DNA of 64,000 nt from Nocardiopsis sp. CC223A (GCF_030766825.1 NZ_JASFDV010000015.1:1-64000), one strand, 5' to 3'; counted from the first letter of the stretch, positions 41,415-51,080 are shown. Translations and numbers: made by a program. The notes: generated by a model from the letters alone, not told the origin.

Positions 41415-44129
41415 TCAGAACGTCACCCCGCGCAAGCGCCGGGGCCCGGCGTCGGGCCGGATGTCGGGGGCCTCGCGCAGCCACATGCGGGCGCCCAGCA
41501 CGTGCGCGCCGGTGGCGTTGACCAGCACCGGGTCCAGGTCGATGTAGCCGATCTCGGGGAACGCCTCCACCAGGCGCGACACCCGGATGAGGAGTTCCTC
41601 CAGCGCCTCCACATTGGGCTGTTCGGCCAGCGAGGTGGCCCCGGCGGGCAGCCCGAACAGCAGCGGCGCGGCCCGCACGGCGTGGATGAGGTCGGCGGCG
41701 TCCATGTCGGTGAGCGGGGCCAGCCGGAACGCGCGGTCGTCGAGGAGTTCGGCGGTGACGTCGGCCAGGCCGAAGGAGACCACCGAGCCGAACGACCGGT
41801 TGTCGCCCGCCCGCACCACGGTGGGCACCCCGGGGGCGACCATGCGCTGCACGACCAGGTCGGCCTCGGCACCGAACCGGTCGGCCAGCGACAGGTAGGC
41901 GCTGCGCACGTCGTCGGGGGTGCGCAGGTCGGCGCGGACGAAGGTGCCCCCGGACCGCACCCGCAGGTCGGGGGAGTCGGCCTTGACCACGACGGGGTAG
42001 CCCAGGCGCCCGGCGGCCACCACGGCCTCGTCGGGAGAGGACACGGGGATGTCGGGGTAGGCGGTGATGCCGTAGCAGGAGAGGAGTTCACGGGTGTCCT
42101 CGGCGGAGACCGCGGTGTCCTCGTCGTAACGGCGCTCGCCGCCGAACCAGACCTCCTCCTCGCCCGGGCCGTTCTTGAGCGCCCGGGTGATGGTGGCCCG
42201 GGCGCGGGCGCCGTCGATGTCGGGCAGCTCGGGGTGGCGGCCGGGCTTGCGGTCGCGCCACTGGGTGTACCGGGTGGCATAGGCCAGGGCGCGCACGGCG
42301 TCCTCGGGCGCGGGGTAGGAGGGCACCGAGCCGCGCAGCGTCTCCCCGCGCTCGCCCACGTGGCGCAGCTCGTCGGGAACGCCCTGGCGGGCCAGGTAGG
42401 TGGTGACGATGGGCTTGTCCGAGCCCAGGGAACGGGCCCGCAGCACCCGCGCGACGTCGTCGGAGATGGGGTGCAGGGCGGGGACGAACACGACCACGAC
42501 GGAGTGGACGTCGTCGTCGGCCAGGGCCGCCTCCAGGGCGCGGTCGAAGTCGTCCGCGGTGGCCTGCGGGCCCAGGTTGACGGGGTCGTGCGGCTTGAGG
42601 CCCTGGCGGATCGCCGCGTCCTTGACCAGCAGCTCCAGGGAGTCGGAGTTGCCGATGACGCCGACCCGGGGCCCCTTGGGCAGGGGCTGGTAGGCGAACA
42701 CCTGGGCGGCGTCGAACATCTGCGTGATGTCGTCGACCCGGACCACCCCGGCCTGCTGGAACAGCGAGGTGACGGCGTAGTCGGGCAGGGCCAGCCCGCC
42801 CGCCGCGTGGCCGGTGGGGGTGGTCTGCGCGGACCCGCCGCTGCGCACCGCCACGACCGGCTTCAGCTTGGCCAGGCGCCGGGCCAGGCGGGTGAACTTG
42901 CGCGGGTTGCCCAGGGACTCCAGGTACTGGAGGACGACCTCGGTGGACGGGTCCTCCTGCCAGTACTGCATGAGGTCGTTGCCGGACACGTCGGCGCGGT
43001 TGCCCGCGGAGACGAACGTGGACAGGCCCATCCCCCGGTCGGCGACGCGCTGTAGGATGGCCCGCCCCAGGGCCCCGGACTGGGAGAAGAACCCGATGGG
43101 CCCGCTCTGCGGCAGGTCGGGCGACAGAGTGGCGTTCAGGGACACCGACGGGTCGGTGTTGGCGACGCCCAGGCAGTTGGGTCCGACCACGCGCATCCCG
43201 GCGGCGCGGGCGGTGCGCACCAGCTCGTCCTGGCGGGCGCGCCCCTCGGGGCCGGTCTCGCCGAACCCCGAGCTGACCACGATCAGGCCGTGCACGCCCT
43301 TCTCGGCGCACTGCTCCACCACGTCGACGACCGCTTCGGCGCGCACGGCGACGACGGCCAGGTCCACCTGGTCGGGGATGTCCAGCACGGAGGGGTAGGC
43401 GCGCACGCCCACGACGGCCCTGGCCTCGGGGTGGACGGGGTAGACGGGACCCTGGAACTCGCTGTCGAGGAGGTTGCGCAGGGCGGTCTGGCCGATGGTG
43501 TGGGCGGTGCGGCTGGCGCCGATGACCGCGACGGACTCCGGGAACAGCAGCCGGGCGATGGAGCGCGACTCGGCCCGCTGTTCGCGGGCCCGCATGACCT
43601 CGGTGGAGTCGTCGGTGGGCTGGATGTCCAGGGTGAGCCGGATGACCCCCTCGTCGAAGGTCTGCTGGGCGGTGTACCCGGCTTCGCGGAAGACGTTGAT
43701 CATCCGCCGGTTCTCCGGGAGCACGTCCGCGATGAACCGGCGGATGCCGCGTTCGCGGGCGGCCGCGCCGATGTGCTCCAGCAGGACGGAGGCCAGCCCG
43801 CGCCCCTGGTGGGCGTCCTCCACGACGAAGGCGACCTCGGCCTCCTCCGGGGCGACCTTGTCGTAGCGCACCACGGCGACGAGGGCGTCGGAGATGGTGG
43901 CGACCAGGGCCACCCGGTCCTCGTAGTCGACCGTGGTGAAGCGTCTGACGTCGCGGTCGGAGAGGCGGGGGTAGGGCGCGAAGAACCGGTAGTAGATCGT
44001 CTCCGGGGAGAGTCTGCCGTGGAACTCGCGCAACAGGTCGGCGTCGCCGGGGGTGATGGGGCGCAGGTGGGCGGTGCCTCCGTCGGTCAGAACGACGTCG
44101 GCTTCCCAGTGGTTCGGGTAGGACTGCAC
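41415..44129 (-). CDS. Pat-type protein acetyltransferase: GNAT plus ADP-forming acyl-CoA synthetase
   Basis: This protein of about 904 residues has an N-terminal GNAT domain (acetyl-CoA loop VEDAHQGRGLASVLL). The rest is an NDP-forming acyl-CoA synthetase-like part: CoA-binding domain (VAVIGASRTAHTIGQ), succinyl-CoA-ligase-like domains (GPNCLGVANTDPSVSLNA, GFFSQSGALG) and an ATP-grasp region (GYPVVVKADSP). The GNAT-first order matches Streptomyces PatA, which acetylates acetyl-CoA synthetase and other enzymes. I place the start at GTG 44129, where homologous proteins begin (SYPNHWEADVVL), behind a leaderless-type TAGTCT; ATG 44234 would add 35 residues. Confidence 0.92.
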   Translation of the reverse strand: MQSYPNHWEADVVLTDGGTAHLRPITPGDADLLREFHGRLSPETIYYRFFAPYPRLSDRDVRRFTTVDYEDRVALVATISDALVAVVRYDKVAPEEAEVAFVVEDAHQGRGLASVLLEHIGAAARERGIRRFIADVLPENRRMINVFREAGYTAQQTFDEGVIRLTLDIQPTDDSTEVMRAREQRAESRSIARLLFPESVAVIGASRTAHTIGQTALRNLLDSEFQGPVYPVHPEARAVVGVRAYPSVLDIPDQVDLAVVAVRAEAVVDVVEQCAEKGVHGLIVVSSGFGETGPEGRARQDELVRTARAAGMRVVGPNCLGVANTDPSVSLNATLSPDLPQSGPIGFFSQSGALGRAILQRVADRGMGLSTFVSAGNRADVSGNDLMQYWQEDPSTEVVLQYLESLGNPRKFTRLARRLAKLKPVVAVRSGGSAQTTPTGHAAGGLALPDYAVTSLFQQAGVVRVDDITQMFDAAQVFAYQPLPKGPRVGVIGNSDSLELLVKDAAIRQGLKPHDPVNLGPQATADDFDRALEAALADDDVHSVVVVFVPALHPISDDVARVLRARSLGSDKPIVTTYLARQGVPDELRHVGERGETLRGSVPSYPAPEDAVRALAYATRYTQWRDRKPGRHPELPDIDGARARATITRALKNGPGEEEVWFGGERRYDEDTAVSAEDTRELLSCYGITAYPDIPVSSPDEAVVAAGRLGYPVVVKADSPDLRVRSGGTFVRADLRTPDDVRSAYLSLADRFGAEADLVVQRMVAPGVPTVVRAGDNRSFGSVVSFGLADVTAELLDDRAFRLAPLTDMDAADLIHAVRAAPLLFGLPAGATSLAEQPNVEALEELLIRVSRLVEAFPEIGYIDLDPVLVNATGAHVLGARMWLREAPDIRPDAGPRRLRGVTF

Positions 44130-44407
44130 GACTGCGAGACTAGACGACAATCGGTCGATTCCGGGGAAAGTCGATGCGGCCGGTGCGAGATCGCCGGCGG
44201 TCCGCCCTTGTTCCCGGGGGTCGAAGGTCCCCATCCGGGAGCGAGCACCCTATGGCCGGATACGCTTGCCCACGGGGCTCGGCTCCGGGACGAGGTTCCC
44301 GAATCAGCGCGTGTCCGGGGTGCCGTCACTTCGTTACACACCGCTGACGATTCACCTGTTAACGTCGAGCGGGCACGAATTCTCATGACTCGGTGGTGGC
44401 TGGCGAT

Positions 44408-45352
44408 ATGACACGAGTGGTCGTGATCGGTGATCTGATGACCGACGCCGTAGCGCGCGCGTTCCACCCGTTGGCCCGCGGCAGCGACACCCCGGCGTCG
44501 GTGGTGATGTACGGCGGCGGATCGGGGGCCAACATCGCCTCCTGGCTGTCGGTGGAGGGCACCGACACCACGTTCGTGGGTCGGCGCGGCTCCGACATCA
44601 CCGGTCGCACCCGCGAGATGGAGCTGATGGGCTACGGGCTCGACTCGCGGATGGTGATGGACCCCGAGGTCGCGACCGGGACCTGCGTGGTGATGATCAC
44701 GCACCGGGGCGACCGGACGATGCTGAGCGACCCGGGCGCCAACGCCCGCCTTCAGCCCGAGGACCTGCCGCGCGACGTGTTCGGCCCGGACGGGCACCTG
44801 CACGTGTCGGGCTACACGCTGATCAACGCGGACTCGCGCCGGGCGGCGCGGGTGGCGCTGCGGATGGCGCGCGAGAGCGGCATGTCCATCTCGGTGGACG
44901 GCGGCTCGCACGCCCCGCTGGAGCGGGCCGGCGCGGAGAACTTCCTGGACTGGACGCAGGGCGCCCGCCTGCTGTTCGCGAACCTGGCCCAGGCCAAGGT
45001 GCTGACCGGCCGGGAGGACCCGGATGCGGCGGCCAAGGTGCTCACCGCCTGGTTCCCGAACGTGGTGCTGAAGCTGGGCGAGGAGGGCGGCCTGTGGGCG
45101 TCCAAGACCCGCGATGACGTGGTGCGGGCCCCGGCCGACCAGGTGGAGCCCTCGCCGGGCTCGGTGGGCGCGGGCGACGCGTTCATCGCGGGCTTCCTGC
45201 CCGCGTGGCTGGCGGGCCGCCACCCCAAGGAGGCCCTGGCACGGGCGCACCGTCTGGCGGCACGGGCCCTGCACCAGCCGGGCGCACGCCCGGACCTGGG
45301 CAACGGCCAGCCGGTGCGGCGCGGCGCCCCGCGCGGCCAGCGCATCCGCTGA
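44408..45352 (+). CDS. PfkB family carbohydrate kinase
   Basis: This 314-residue ribokinase-fold sugar or nucleoside kinase has the opening VVVIGDLMTDAVAR, the GGGSGANIASWLS substrate motif, NLAQAKVLTGRE and the signature SPGSVGAGDAFIAGFLPAWL with the catalytic Asp in GAGD. The sugar is not identifiable. ATG 44408 is preferred to 44393. It is divergent from the Pat gene and followed by a strong terminator. Confidence 0.92.
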   Translation: MTRVVVIGDLMTDAVARAFHPLARGSDTPASVVMYGGGSGANIASWLSVEGTDTTFVGRRGSDITGRTREMELMGYGLDSRMVMDPEVATGTCVVMITHRGDRTMLSDPGANARLQPEDLPRDVFGPDGHLHVSGYTLINADSRRAARVALRMARESGMSISVDGGSHAPLERAGAENFLDWTQGARLLFANLAQAKVLTGREDPDAAAKVLTAWFPNVVLKLGEEGGLWASKTRDDVVRAPADQVEPSPGSVGAGDAFIAGFLPAWLAGRHPKEALARAHRLAARALHQPGARPDLGNGQPVRRGAPRGQRIR

Positions 45353-45372
45353 CCCGCACCCCCGCGACGTTC

Positions 45373-45410
45373 CGCGAACGGGGCCCGGCCGCGGCCGGGC
45401 CCCGTTCGCG
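45373..45410 (+). terminator. 18-bp-stem terminator after PfkB gene
   Basis: CGCGAACGGGGCCCGGCC pairs perfectly with its complement across a 2-base loop, 21 bases after the kinase stop. Confidence 0.85.
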
Positions 45411-45423
45411 TGTCCGGACCCGC

Positions 45424-45535
45424 GGCGGAGGAGGCGGGACGCGGCGGAGGAGGCGGGACGCGACGGAGGAGGCGGGACGCGACGGAGGAGGCGGGACGCG
45501 ACGGGGAGGCGGGACGCGACGGGGAGGCGGGGAGG
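45424..45535. repeat. 19-bp tandem repeat (minisatellite)
   Basis: Four perfect or nearly perfect copies of GACGGAGGAGGCGGGACGC are followed by two shorter copies lacking one or more bases. The array is intergenic and purine-rich on the plus strand. Confidence 0.9.
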
Positions 45536-45723
45536 GGCTGCGCCGCTGCCGGCCGTTGCGGGCTGCCCGCCACGCGCCAGGCAGGGGGCCCGGCGCAGGC
45601 CGGACGCACCCGGTACCGGCGCACCCGGGCGACCGAACACGCGCCCGGGACCGGGACCGCGTGACGGACGGCCGCGGCCGCACGCGTCGGCGTGCTGTCG
45701 GTGGGTGCGCCCGGTGCCGCGGG

Positions 45724-47889
45724 TCAGCCGCCGGTGGTGGCGAGGGTGAGGGGCAGGACGGCGGGGGCGCCGAGTTCGCGCAGGATCGCGGCGCCGACGG
45801 TGAGGCTCCATCCGGTGTCGGTGTGGTCGTCGATGAGCAGGACGGGACCCGGGGTCGCGGCCTGGAGGTCGGCCAGGGCCTCGGCCAGGCCGGGGGCCGG
45901 GACCAGGGCCCGGTGCACCTGGGCCAGGCGCATGGCGCTGTTGTGCCGCCGCTCCCCCGGGCCCTCCGGGGTGGCGTAGGCCAGGGAGCCCACCGGGGCG
46001 AGGCGGCCCAGAGCGCACAGGCGTCCGGCCAGGTCGTTGATCATCCGTGGTCGGGTGCGCGAGGGCATGACCACCGCGCCCACCGGCCGCCGGTCCCAGT
46101 CCCAGGCGGCCAGGACGCGCACCAGCCCCTGGAGGACGTGGTCGCTCACCGGGGCCTCCGGGGCGCCCTCGGCGAGCAGGGCGCGCAGTTCGGTCCCCCA
46201 GCCGATGTCGGTGAACCGGCCCAGGGCACGGCCCGGCGCGGCCTGGAGCTCGGGTTTGATCCGCCCCGACAGCGACACCCCCAGGGTGTCCATGCCGGTG
46301 GGCCACTGGCGGCGCGGCTCGATGAGCACGCCCGGCCGGTCCAGGTGGGCGGCGGCCGCCTCCCGGCGGCCGGGGTCGACCCCGGTCTCCCAGGTGCGGC
46401 CGGTGCAGTTGTCGCAGCGCCCGCAGGCGGTCGCCGCCGGGTCGTCCAGCTGGCGGCGCAGGAACTCCATCCGGCAGGTGTCCAGGGCGATGTAGTCCAG
46501 CATCGCCCGCTGCTCGGTCTCCCGCGCCTTGGCGACCGCCTCGTAGCGTTCGGTGTCGTAGGACCAGGGCCGCCCGGTGGCCTCCCAGCCGCCGCGCACC
46601 CGGCGTACCGCCCCGTCGACGTCCAGGACCTTGAGCATCTGCTCCAGGCGGCTGCGGCGCAGGTCCACCCGGGTCTCCAGGCGGGCGACGGACAGCGGCC
46701 CGCCCTCGGCCAGCGCGTCGAGGGTGCGGCGCACGGTCTCCTCCGGCGGGAAGGACAGGCTCGCGAAGTACTCCCAGATGCGGACGTCCTCGCGCCCGGG
46801 GAGCAGCACCACCTCGGCCCGCTCGACGCCGCGCCCGGCCCGGCCGACCTGCTGGTAGTAGGAGATCGGCGAGGAGGGCGCACCCAGGTGCACGACGAAC
46901 CCCAGGTCGGGTTTGTCGAAGCCCATGCCCAGGGCGCTGGTGGCCACCAGCGCCTTGACCCGGTCGGCGAGCAGGTCGTCCTCGGCGGCGCGGCGCTCGT
47001 CCGGGTCGGTCTGCCCGGTGTAGGAGCGCACCTCCATGCCCTGCTCGGCCAGGAACCGGGCGGTCTCCTCGGCGGCCGCGACGGTGAGGGTGTAGACGAT
47101 CCCGGAACCGGGGATGCGGGGCAGCCGATCGGCCAGCCAGGCCAGCCGGTCGGTGGGCTCGGGCAGGTCCACCACCGACAGGTGCAGGCTCTCCCGGTCC
47201 AGGGCGCCGCGCAGCACGAGGGTCTCGTCCCGGTCGGTCCCGGCCCGCAGCTGCTCGGCGACGTCGCGGGTGACGCGCTCGTTGGCGGTGGCGGTGGTGG
47301 CCAGCACCGGCACGCCGTCCGGCAGGTCCAGCAGCAGGGAGCGGATGCGCCGGTAGTCGGGGCGGAAGTCGTGCCCCCAGTCGGAGACGCAGTGGGCCTC
47401 GTCGATGACGACCAGTCCGGCCCCGGCGGCCAGCTCGGGCAGCACCCGCTCGCGGAACTCGGGGTTGTTGAGGCGCTCGGGGCTGACCAGCAGCACGTCC
47501 ACCCCGCCCGCCGCCACGTCGGCGTAGACGGCCTGCCAGTCGGTGGTGTTGGCGCTGTTGACCGTGCGGGCGTGGATGCCCGCGCGCTCGGCGGCGGAGA
47601 TCTGGTTGCGCATGAGGGCCAGCAGCGGCGAGACGATGACGGTGGGCCCCGCGCCCCGGGCCCGCAGCAGCGCGGTGGCCACGAAGTACACCGCCGACTT
47701 GCCCCAGCCGGTGCGCTGGACGACCAGGGCCCGGCGCCGGTCGGCGACCAGGGCGTGGATCGCGGTCCACTGGTCCTCGCGCAGCCGGGCGGAGTCCCCG
47801 GCCAGGGCGCGCAGGTGCGCCTCGGCGCGCTCGCGCAGCTCCCCGGCGGCGGGGTCGGTGGTGAGGGTGGGGTCAGGGGTGGTGGCCAT
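45724..47889 (-). CDS. RecQ family DNA helicase with C-terminal phosphoribosyltransferase-like domain
   Basis: This 721-residue superfamily 2 helicase has RecQ motifs in order: motif 0 LREDQWTAI, Walker A QRTGWGKSAVYF, VSPLLALMRNQ, Walker B VIDEAHCVSDWGHDFRPDY, TATAN, ATSALGMGFDKPDLGFV and QQVGRAGRG. A zinc-binding part has CRMEFLRRQL with CGRCDNC. After a linker the last 180 residues end in VLLIDDHTDTGWSLTVGAAIL, the PRPP-loop motif of type I phosphoribosyltransferases, in place of the usual HRDC domain. It should unwind DNA in repair; the tail may bind nucleotides. ATG 47889 follows GAAGGA. Confidence 0.92.
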   Translation of the reverse strand: MATTPDPTLTTDPAAGELRERAEAHLRALAGDSARLREDQWTAIHALVADRRRALVVQRTGWGKSAVYFVATALLRARGAGPTVIVSPLLALMRNQISAAERAGIHARTVNSANTTDWQAVYADVAAGGVDVLLVSPERLNNPEFRERVLPELAAGAGLVVIDEAHCVSDWGHDFRPDYRRIRSLLLDLPDGVPVLATTATANERVTRDVAEQLRAGTDRDETLVLRGALDRESLHLSVVDLPEPTDRLAWLADRLPRIPGSGIVYTLTVAAAEETARFLAEQGMEVRSYTGQTDPDERRAAEDDLLADRVKALVATSALGMGFDKPDLGFVVHLGAPSSPISYYQQVGRAGRGVERAEVVLLPGREDVRIWEYFASLSFPPEETVRRTLDALAEGGPLSVARLETRVDLRRSRLEQMLKVLDVDGAVRRVRGGWEATGRPWSYDTERYEAVAKARETEQRAMLDYIALDTCRMEFLRRQLDDPAATACGRCDNCTGRTWETGVDPGRREAAAAHLDRPGVLIEPRRQWPTGMDTLGVSLSGRIKPELQAAPGRALGRFTDIGWGTELRALLAEGAPEAPVSDHVLQGLVRVLAAWDWDRRPVGAVVMPSRTRPRMINDLAGRLCALGRLAPVGSLAYATPEGPGERRHNSAMRLAQVHRALVPAPGLAEALADLQAATPGPVLLIDDHTDTGWSLTVGAAILRELGAPAVLPLTLATTGG

Positions 47890-48113
47890 GATTCCTTCGT
47901 ACCAGAGCGGGCCGACGTCCGGGCCGTTGTCCACAGGCGCGCACCCGCCACGTCACCCGTCCCCCCAACGGACGCCTCCGGCGCGAACCCCGCCGGGCGC
48001 CGGTCCCCGAACGGACCCGGGAGTCGACAACGGTAACAAAACAGAAACTTTCAAAGTTTCCTCCATTGCGCCCACATCTTCCCCTGCGCACACTCTGAAC
48101 ACGGTTCCTCACG

Positions 48114-48131
48114 CATGGGAGCGCTCCCATG
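48114..48131. promoter_or_regulatory. CelR/CebR-type LacI-family operator
   Basis: CATGGGAGCGCTCCCATG is a perfect 18-bp palindrome. Its 14-base core TGGGAGCGCTCCCA is the published binding site of CelR in Thermobifida fusca and CebR in Streptomyces, repressors released by cellobiose or related glucan oligosaccharides. It lies 36 bases before the GH81 start. Confidence 0.88.
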
Positions 48132-48166
48132 TGCGAACCCCCCGCTGAACCCAGAGAGGCGCACCG

Positions 48167-51019
48167 ATGGACGACAACCGCCCACCCCCCTCCCCCACCC
48201 CCTCCCGCCGGTCCCCCGGCCGCGGCACCGCCGCCGTCCTGGCGGCGCTCGCGATCGGCGGCGCGACCGCCCTCACCGTCACCACCCTCGCCACCGGCCC
48301 GAACGCGACCCCGGCGGCCGCGGCGACGGCCCTCGTCCCGGTCGGCTCCGGGAGCTACGACGACGCCCTCCCCGCCGGCGCCACCGGCCCCTCCGACCTC
48401 AACGGGGCACCGGTCGACCCCAAGGTCACCGGCGACTTCCAAGGACCGGCGCCCACCAACGAGTGGTGGTCCTCGCTCATCTTCCAGCGTTACCCGGACA
48501 ACCCCTACGGCGAGAACCTCTACGCCCACCCGGCCACCTACCGGCCCCACGCCGAGGGCCTGGAGATGGGCCACCCCCGCGAGCCCCGACTCGTCGCGGA
48601 CGGCCTCAAGTACGAGTTCCCGCACACCGCCGACCTCTCCCTGGGCGCCGTCGGCCTGGACTCCCCCGACACCCGGGTCGCCGACAGCGGCGACTGGACC
48701 GTGACCGCCCGCTGGTCGGGCGGCCCCACCCTGGACGTCACCATCGGCCAGGGCCTGCCCTTCGCGCACGCCCGCACCGACGGCGGCGACGCCGAGGTGG
48801 CCTTCACCGGCTCCCCGGACGTCTGGCACGAGGACGGCTCCACGGTCGGCGCCACCGTCAACGGCAACCACTACGCCCTGTTCTCGCCCACCGGATCCCC
48901 GTGGTCCCGCTCGGGGAACACCTTCACCGCGCCCACCGGGGACGGCGGGCACTACTCCGTCGCCCTGCTGCCCTCGCCCGACGCGCTGGACGACTTCGCC
49001 CCCTACGCCCATTCCGCGGTCACCGGCTCCGTCGTCGAGTACGACTACGACGAGGCGGCCGCCACCCTCACCAGCACCTACCGGGTGGAGACCGAGGCGC
49101 TGGAGGGCGGCACCGAGGGCACCGTCCTGGCGATGTACCCGCACCACTGGGACAACAGCGACGACGAGGTCGCCGGCCTGTCCTACGCCTCCCCGCGCGG
49201 GGAGATGCGCGTGGCCCTGGGCGGTTCCTTCACCACGGAGCTGACCGCGCAGGGCATCCTGCCGAGCCTGCCCACGGTCGACTCCGCCGACCACGACCGG
49301 CTGCGCCTGCTCATCGACGAGGTGCTCGACGAGGACGCGCACTTCCCCTCCCCCGGCGACACCTACTGGGACGGCAAGGCCATGGGGCGCCTGGCCCAGC
49401 TGGTGCCCATCGCCGACTCCATCGGGTACACCGAGGCCCGCGACGAGCTCCTGGGCCTGCTCAAGGGGCGTGTCGAGGACTGGCTGACCGCCGGAGGCGA
49501 CCGCGGTCTGCACTACGAGGCCGACTGGGGAACGCTCCTGGGCTACCCGGACAGCTTCGGCGCCACCACCGAGCTCAACGACCACGACTTCCACTACGGC
49601 TACCTGGTATCGGCCGCCGCCACCATCGCCCGCTACGACCGCGGCTGGGCGGCCGAGGACGCCTGGGGCGGCATGGTGCGCATGGTCATCGACGACGTGG
49701 CCGCCACCGAGGACGGCCTCTTCCCGCGCCTGCGCTCCTTCTCCCCCTACGCCGGGCACGGCTGGGCCTCCGGCCACGCCGGGTTCGCCGCGGGCAACAA
49801 CCAGGAGTCCTCCTCCGAAGGCATGCACTTCGCCTCCTCCACCGCCCTCTTCGGCGCGCTGACCGGCGACGACGAGCTGCGCGACCTGGGCGTCTTCCTG
49901 CACACCACCCAGGCCTCCACCGTCACCCGCTACTGGCAGGACCACGGCGGGGAGACCTTCCCCGACGCGTTCGACCACGACGTGGTCGGCATGGTCTGGG
50001 GCGACGGCGGCGACTACCGCATCTGGTGGGACGGCGGTGACGAGGAGCACTACGGCATCAACTACCTGCCGATCACCGCGGGCTCCCTCTACCTGGGTCA
50101 CGACCCCGCGCACGCCGGGGCGATGTACGACTCCCTCGTGGACCGCCTGGGCCGCGAGCCCGACATCTGGCGCGACATCCACTGGGCGCACCGGGCGCTG
50201 TCGGACGGCGACGCCGCGCTGGACATGTTCGAGGCGCAGTGGCAGACCTACGAACCGGAGGCGGGCGGCTCCAAGGCGCACACCTACCAGTGGATCTCCA
50301 CGCTGGCCGAGGTCGGCACCGTGGACACCTCCGTCACGGCCGACACCGCCCACTACGCGGTGTTCTCCGACGGGGACGGCCGTGCCTACACCGCGTTCAA
50401 CCCCGGCGGCTCACCGATCACCGTCACGTTCTCCGACGGCACCGAACTGGAGGTGGCCCCGGGCGCCCTGGCCTCCACCGTCGGCGAGGGCGGCGGGGGC
50501 GACCCGGGCGACCCCGACCCCGGGGACGGTGACCTGGGCGACGGCGTGCTGTACCCGAGCGGCTCGGCCCTGTCGACCGAACCCCCCGGCTCCGAGGGCG
50601 CCATCACGGTGCCCGACGCCGGCGGGGTCAACCGCGACGGCACCCCGCCCGCGGACGCGGTGGTGCTCGAACTGGAGGGTGTCAGCGGATCCTTCGACGG
50701 CGGGGGGACCTCCTTCTCCCTGCCGGTGGACTCCGGGAACTCGGTCGCCAACGCCGTCCAGGTGCGCGTCGAGTACGACTTCGACGGTGACGGGACCGTC
50801 GACCGGACCGAGACCTACCCCTACTTCGCCACCAACGACGTCACCGGGTGGGAGTCCTACACGCAGGGGTCGGGCCCGTCCTCCGTCTCCGGCGGCTTCG
50901 CCGACCTCGACGGCGGGACCGTGCGCCTGCGGATCTGGAGCGCCCTGGGCACGGCCGACTCCGCCGTGCGGACCGGCGCGGACGGGGGTGCCACCCTGAC
51001 CGTCCCCTTCGGCGACTGA
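48167..51019 (+). CDS. Secreted GH81 endo-beta-1,3-glucanase with C-terminal binding module
   Basis: This 950-residue enzyme hydrolyses beta-1,3-glucans such as laminarin and fungal cell walls. An N-terminal signal (RR-containing, hydrophobic AAVLAALAIGGATALTV, cleaved after TPAAAA) precedes the GH81 domain, which shows PTNEWWSSLIF near its start, the catalytic-region DFHYGYLVSAAA (about 469-480) and NNQESSSEGMHFA (about 544-556) with the catalytic Glu. A Gly/Asp-Pro linker (about 775-792) leads to a C-terminal beta-sandwich with VRVEYDFDGDGTVDRTETY, resembling CBM56 glucan-binding modules. The upstream box suggests cellobiose-type induction. Confidence 0.93.
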   Translation: MDDNRPPPSPTPSRRSPGRGTAAVLAALAIGGATALTVTTLATGPNATPAAAATALVPVGSGSYDDALPAGATGPSDLNGAPVDPKVTGDFQGPAPTNEWWSSLIFQRYPDNPYGENLYAHPATYRPHAEGLEMGHPREPRLVADGLKYEFPHTADLSLGAVGLDSPDTRVADSGDWTVTARWSGGPTLDVTIGQGLPFAHARTDGGDAEVAFTGSPDVWHEDGSTVGATVNGNHYALFSPTGSPWSRSGNTFTAPTGDGGHYSVALLPSPDALDDFAPYAHSAVTGSVVEYDYDEAAATLTSTYRVETEALEGGTEGTVLAMYPHHWDNSDDEVAGLSYASPRGEMRVALGGSFTTELTAQGILPSLPTVDSADHDRLRLLIDEVLDEDAHFPSPGDTYWDGKAMGRLAQLVPIADSIGYTEARDELLGLLKGRVEDWLTAGGDRGLHYEADWGTLLGYPDSFGATTELNDHDFHYGYLVSAAATIARYDRGWAAEDAWGGMVRMVIDDVAATEDGLFPRLRSFSPYAGHGWASGHAGFAAGNNQESSSEGMHFASSTALFGALTGDDELRDLGVFLHTTQASTVTRYWQDHGGETFPDAFDHDVVGMVWGDGGDYRIWWDGGDEEHYGINYLPITAGSLYLGHDPAHAGAMYDSLVDRLGREPDIWRDIHWAHRALSDGDAALDMFEAQWQTYEPEAGGSKAHTYQWISTLAEVGTVDTSVTADTAHYAVFSDGDGRAYTAFNPGGSPITVTFSDGTELEVAPGALASTVGEGGGGDPGDPDPGDGDLGDGVLYPSGSALSTEPPGSEGAITVPDAGGVNRDGTPPADAVVLELEGVSGSFDGGGTSFSLPVDSGNSVANAVQVRVEYDFDGDGTVDRTETYPYFATNDVTGWESYTQGSGPSSVSGGFADLDGGTVRLRIWSALGTADSAVRTGADGGATLTVPFGD

Positions 51020-51047
51020 CGCGCGGACGCCGTCCGGCGTCCCCGGT

Positions 51048-51080
51048 GGCCCCGCTCCGGCTCGCTCCCGGAGCGGGGCC
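51048..51080 (+). terminator. 13-bp-stem terminator after glucanase gene
   Basis: GGCCCCGCTCCGG pairs perfectly with its complement over a 7-base loop, 29 bases after the stop. Confidence 0.8.

Larger units (their letters stand above)
45353..45723. other. 371-bp gene-free gap with terminator and minisatellite
   Basis: Apart from the terminator at 45373 and the 19-bp repeats at 45424, nothing coding is convincing. Open frames across it are by-products of the repeat and extreme GC content. The part 45540-45720 is featureless GC-rich sequence beyond the end of the recQ gene. Confidence 0.6.

Noticed and set aside
41277-43055. 592-residue plus-strand frame opposite the Pat gene
   Set aside because: It is Gly/His/Val-rich without any motif and mirrors the third-codon GC of the real minus-strand gene.
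45424-45535. CRISPR array
   Set aside because: The units are contiguous 19-mers with no unique spacers and no cas genes are present in the window.
45409-45664. Frames encoding EEAGRDGGG-like repeats
   Set aside because: They are translations of the intergenic 19-bp minisatellite, with no start signal or domain.
47873-50353. 826-residue minus-strand frame opposite the GH81 gene
   Set aside because: Composition (Gly/Val/Arg repeats) and lack of motifs mark it as an antisense artefact of a clear secreted glucanase.
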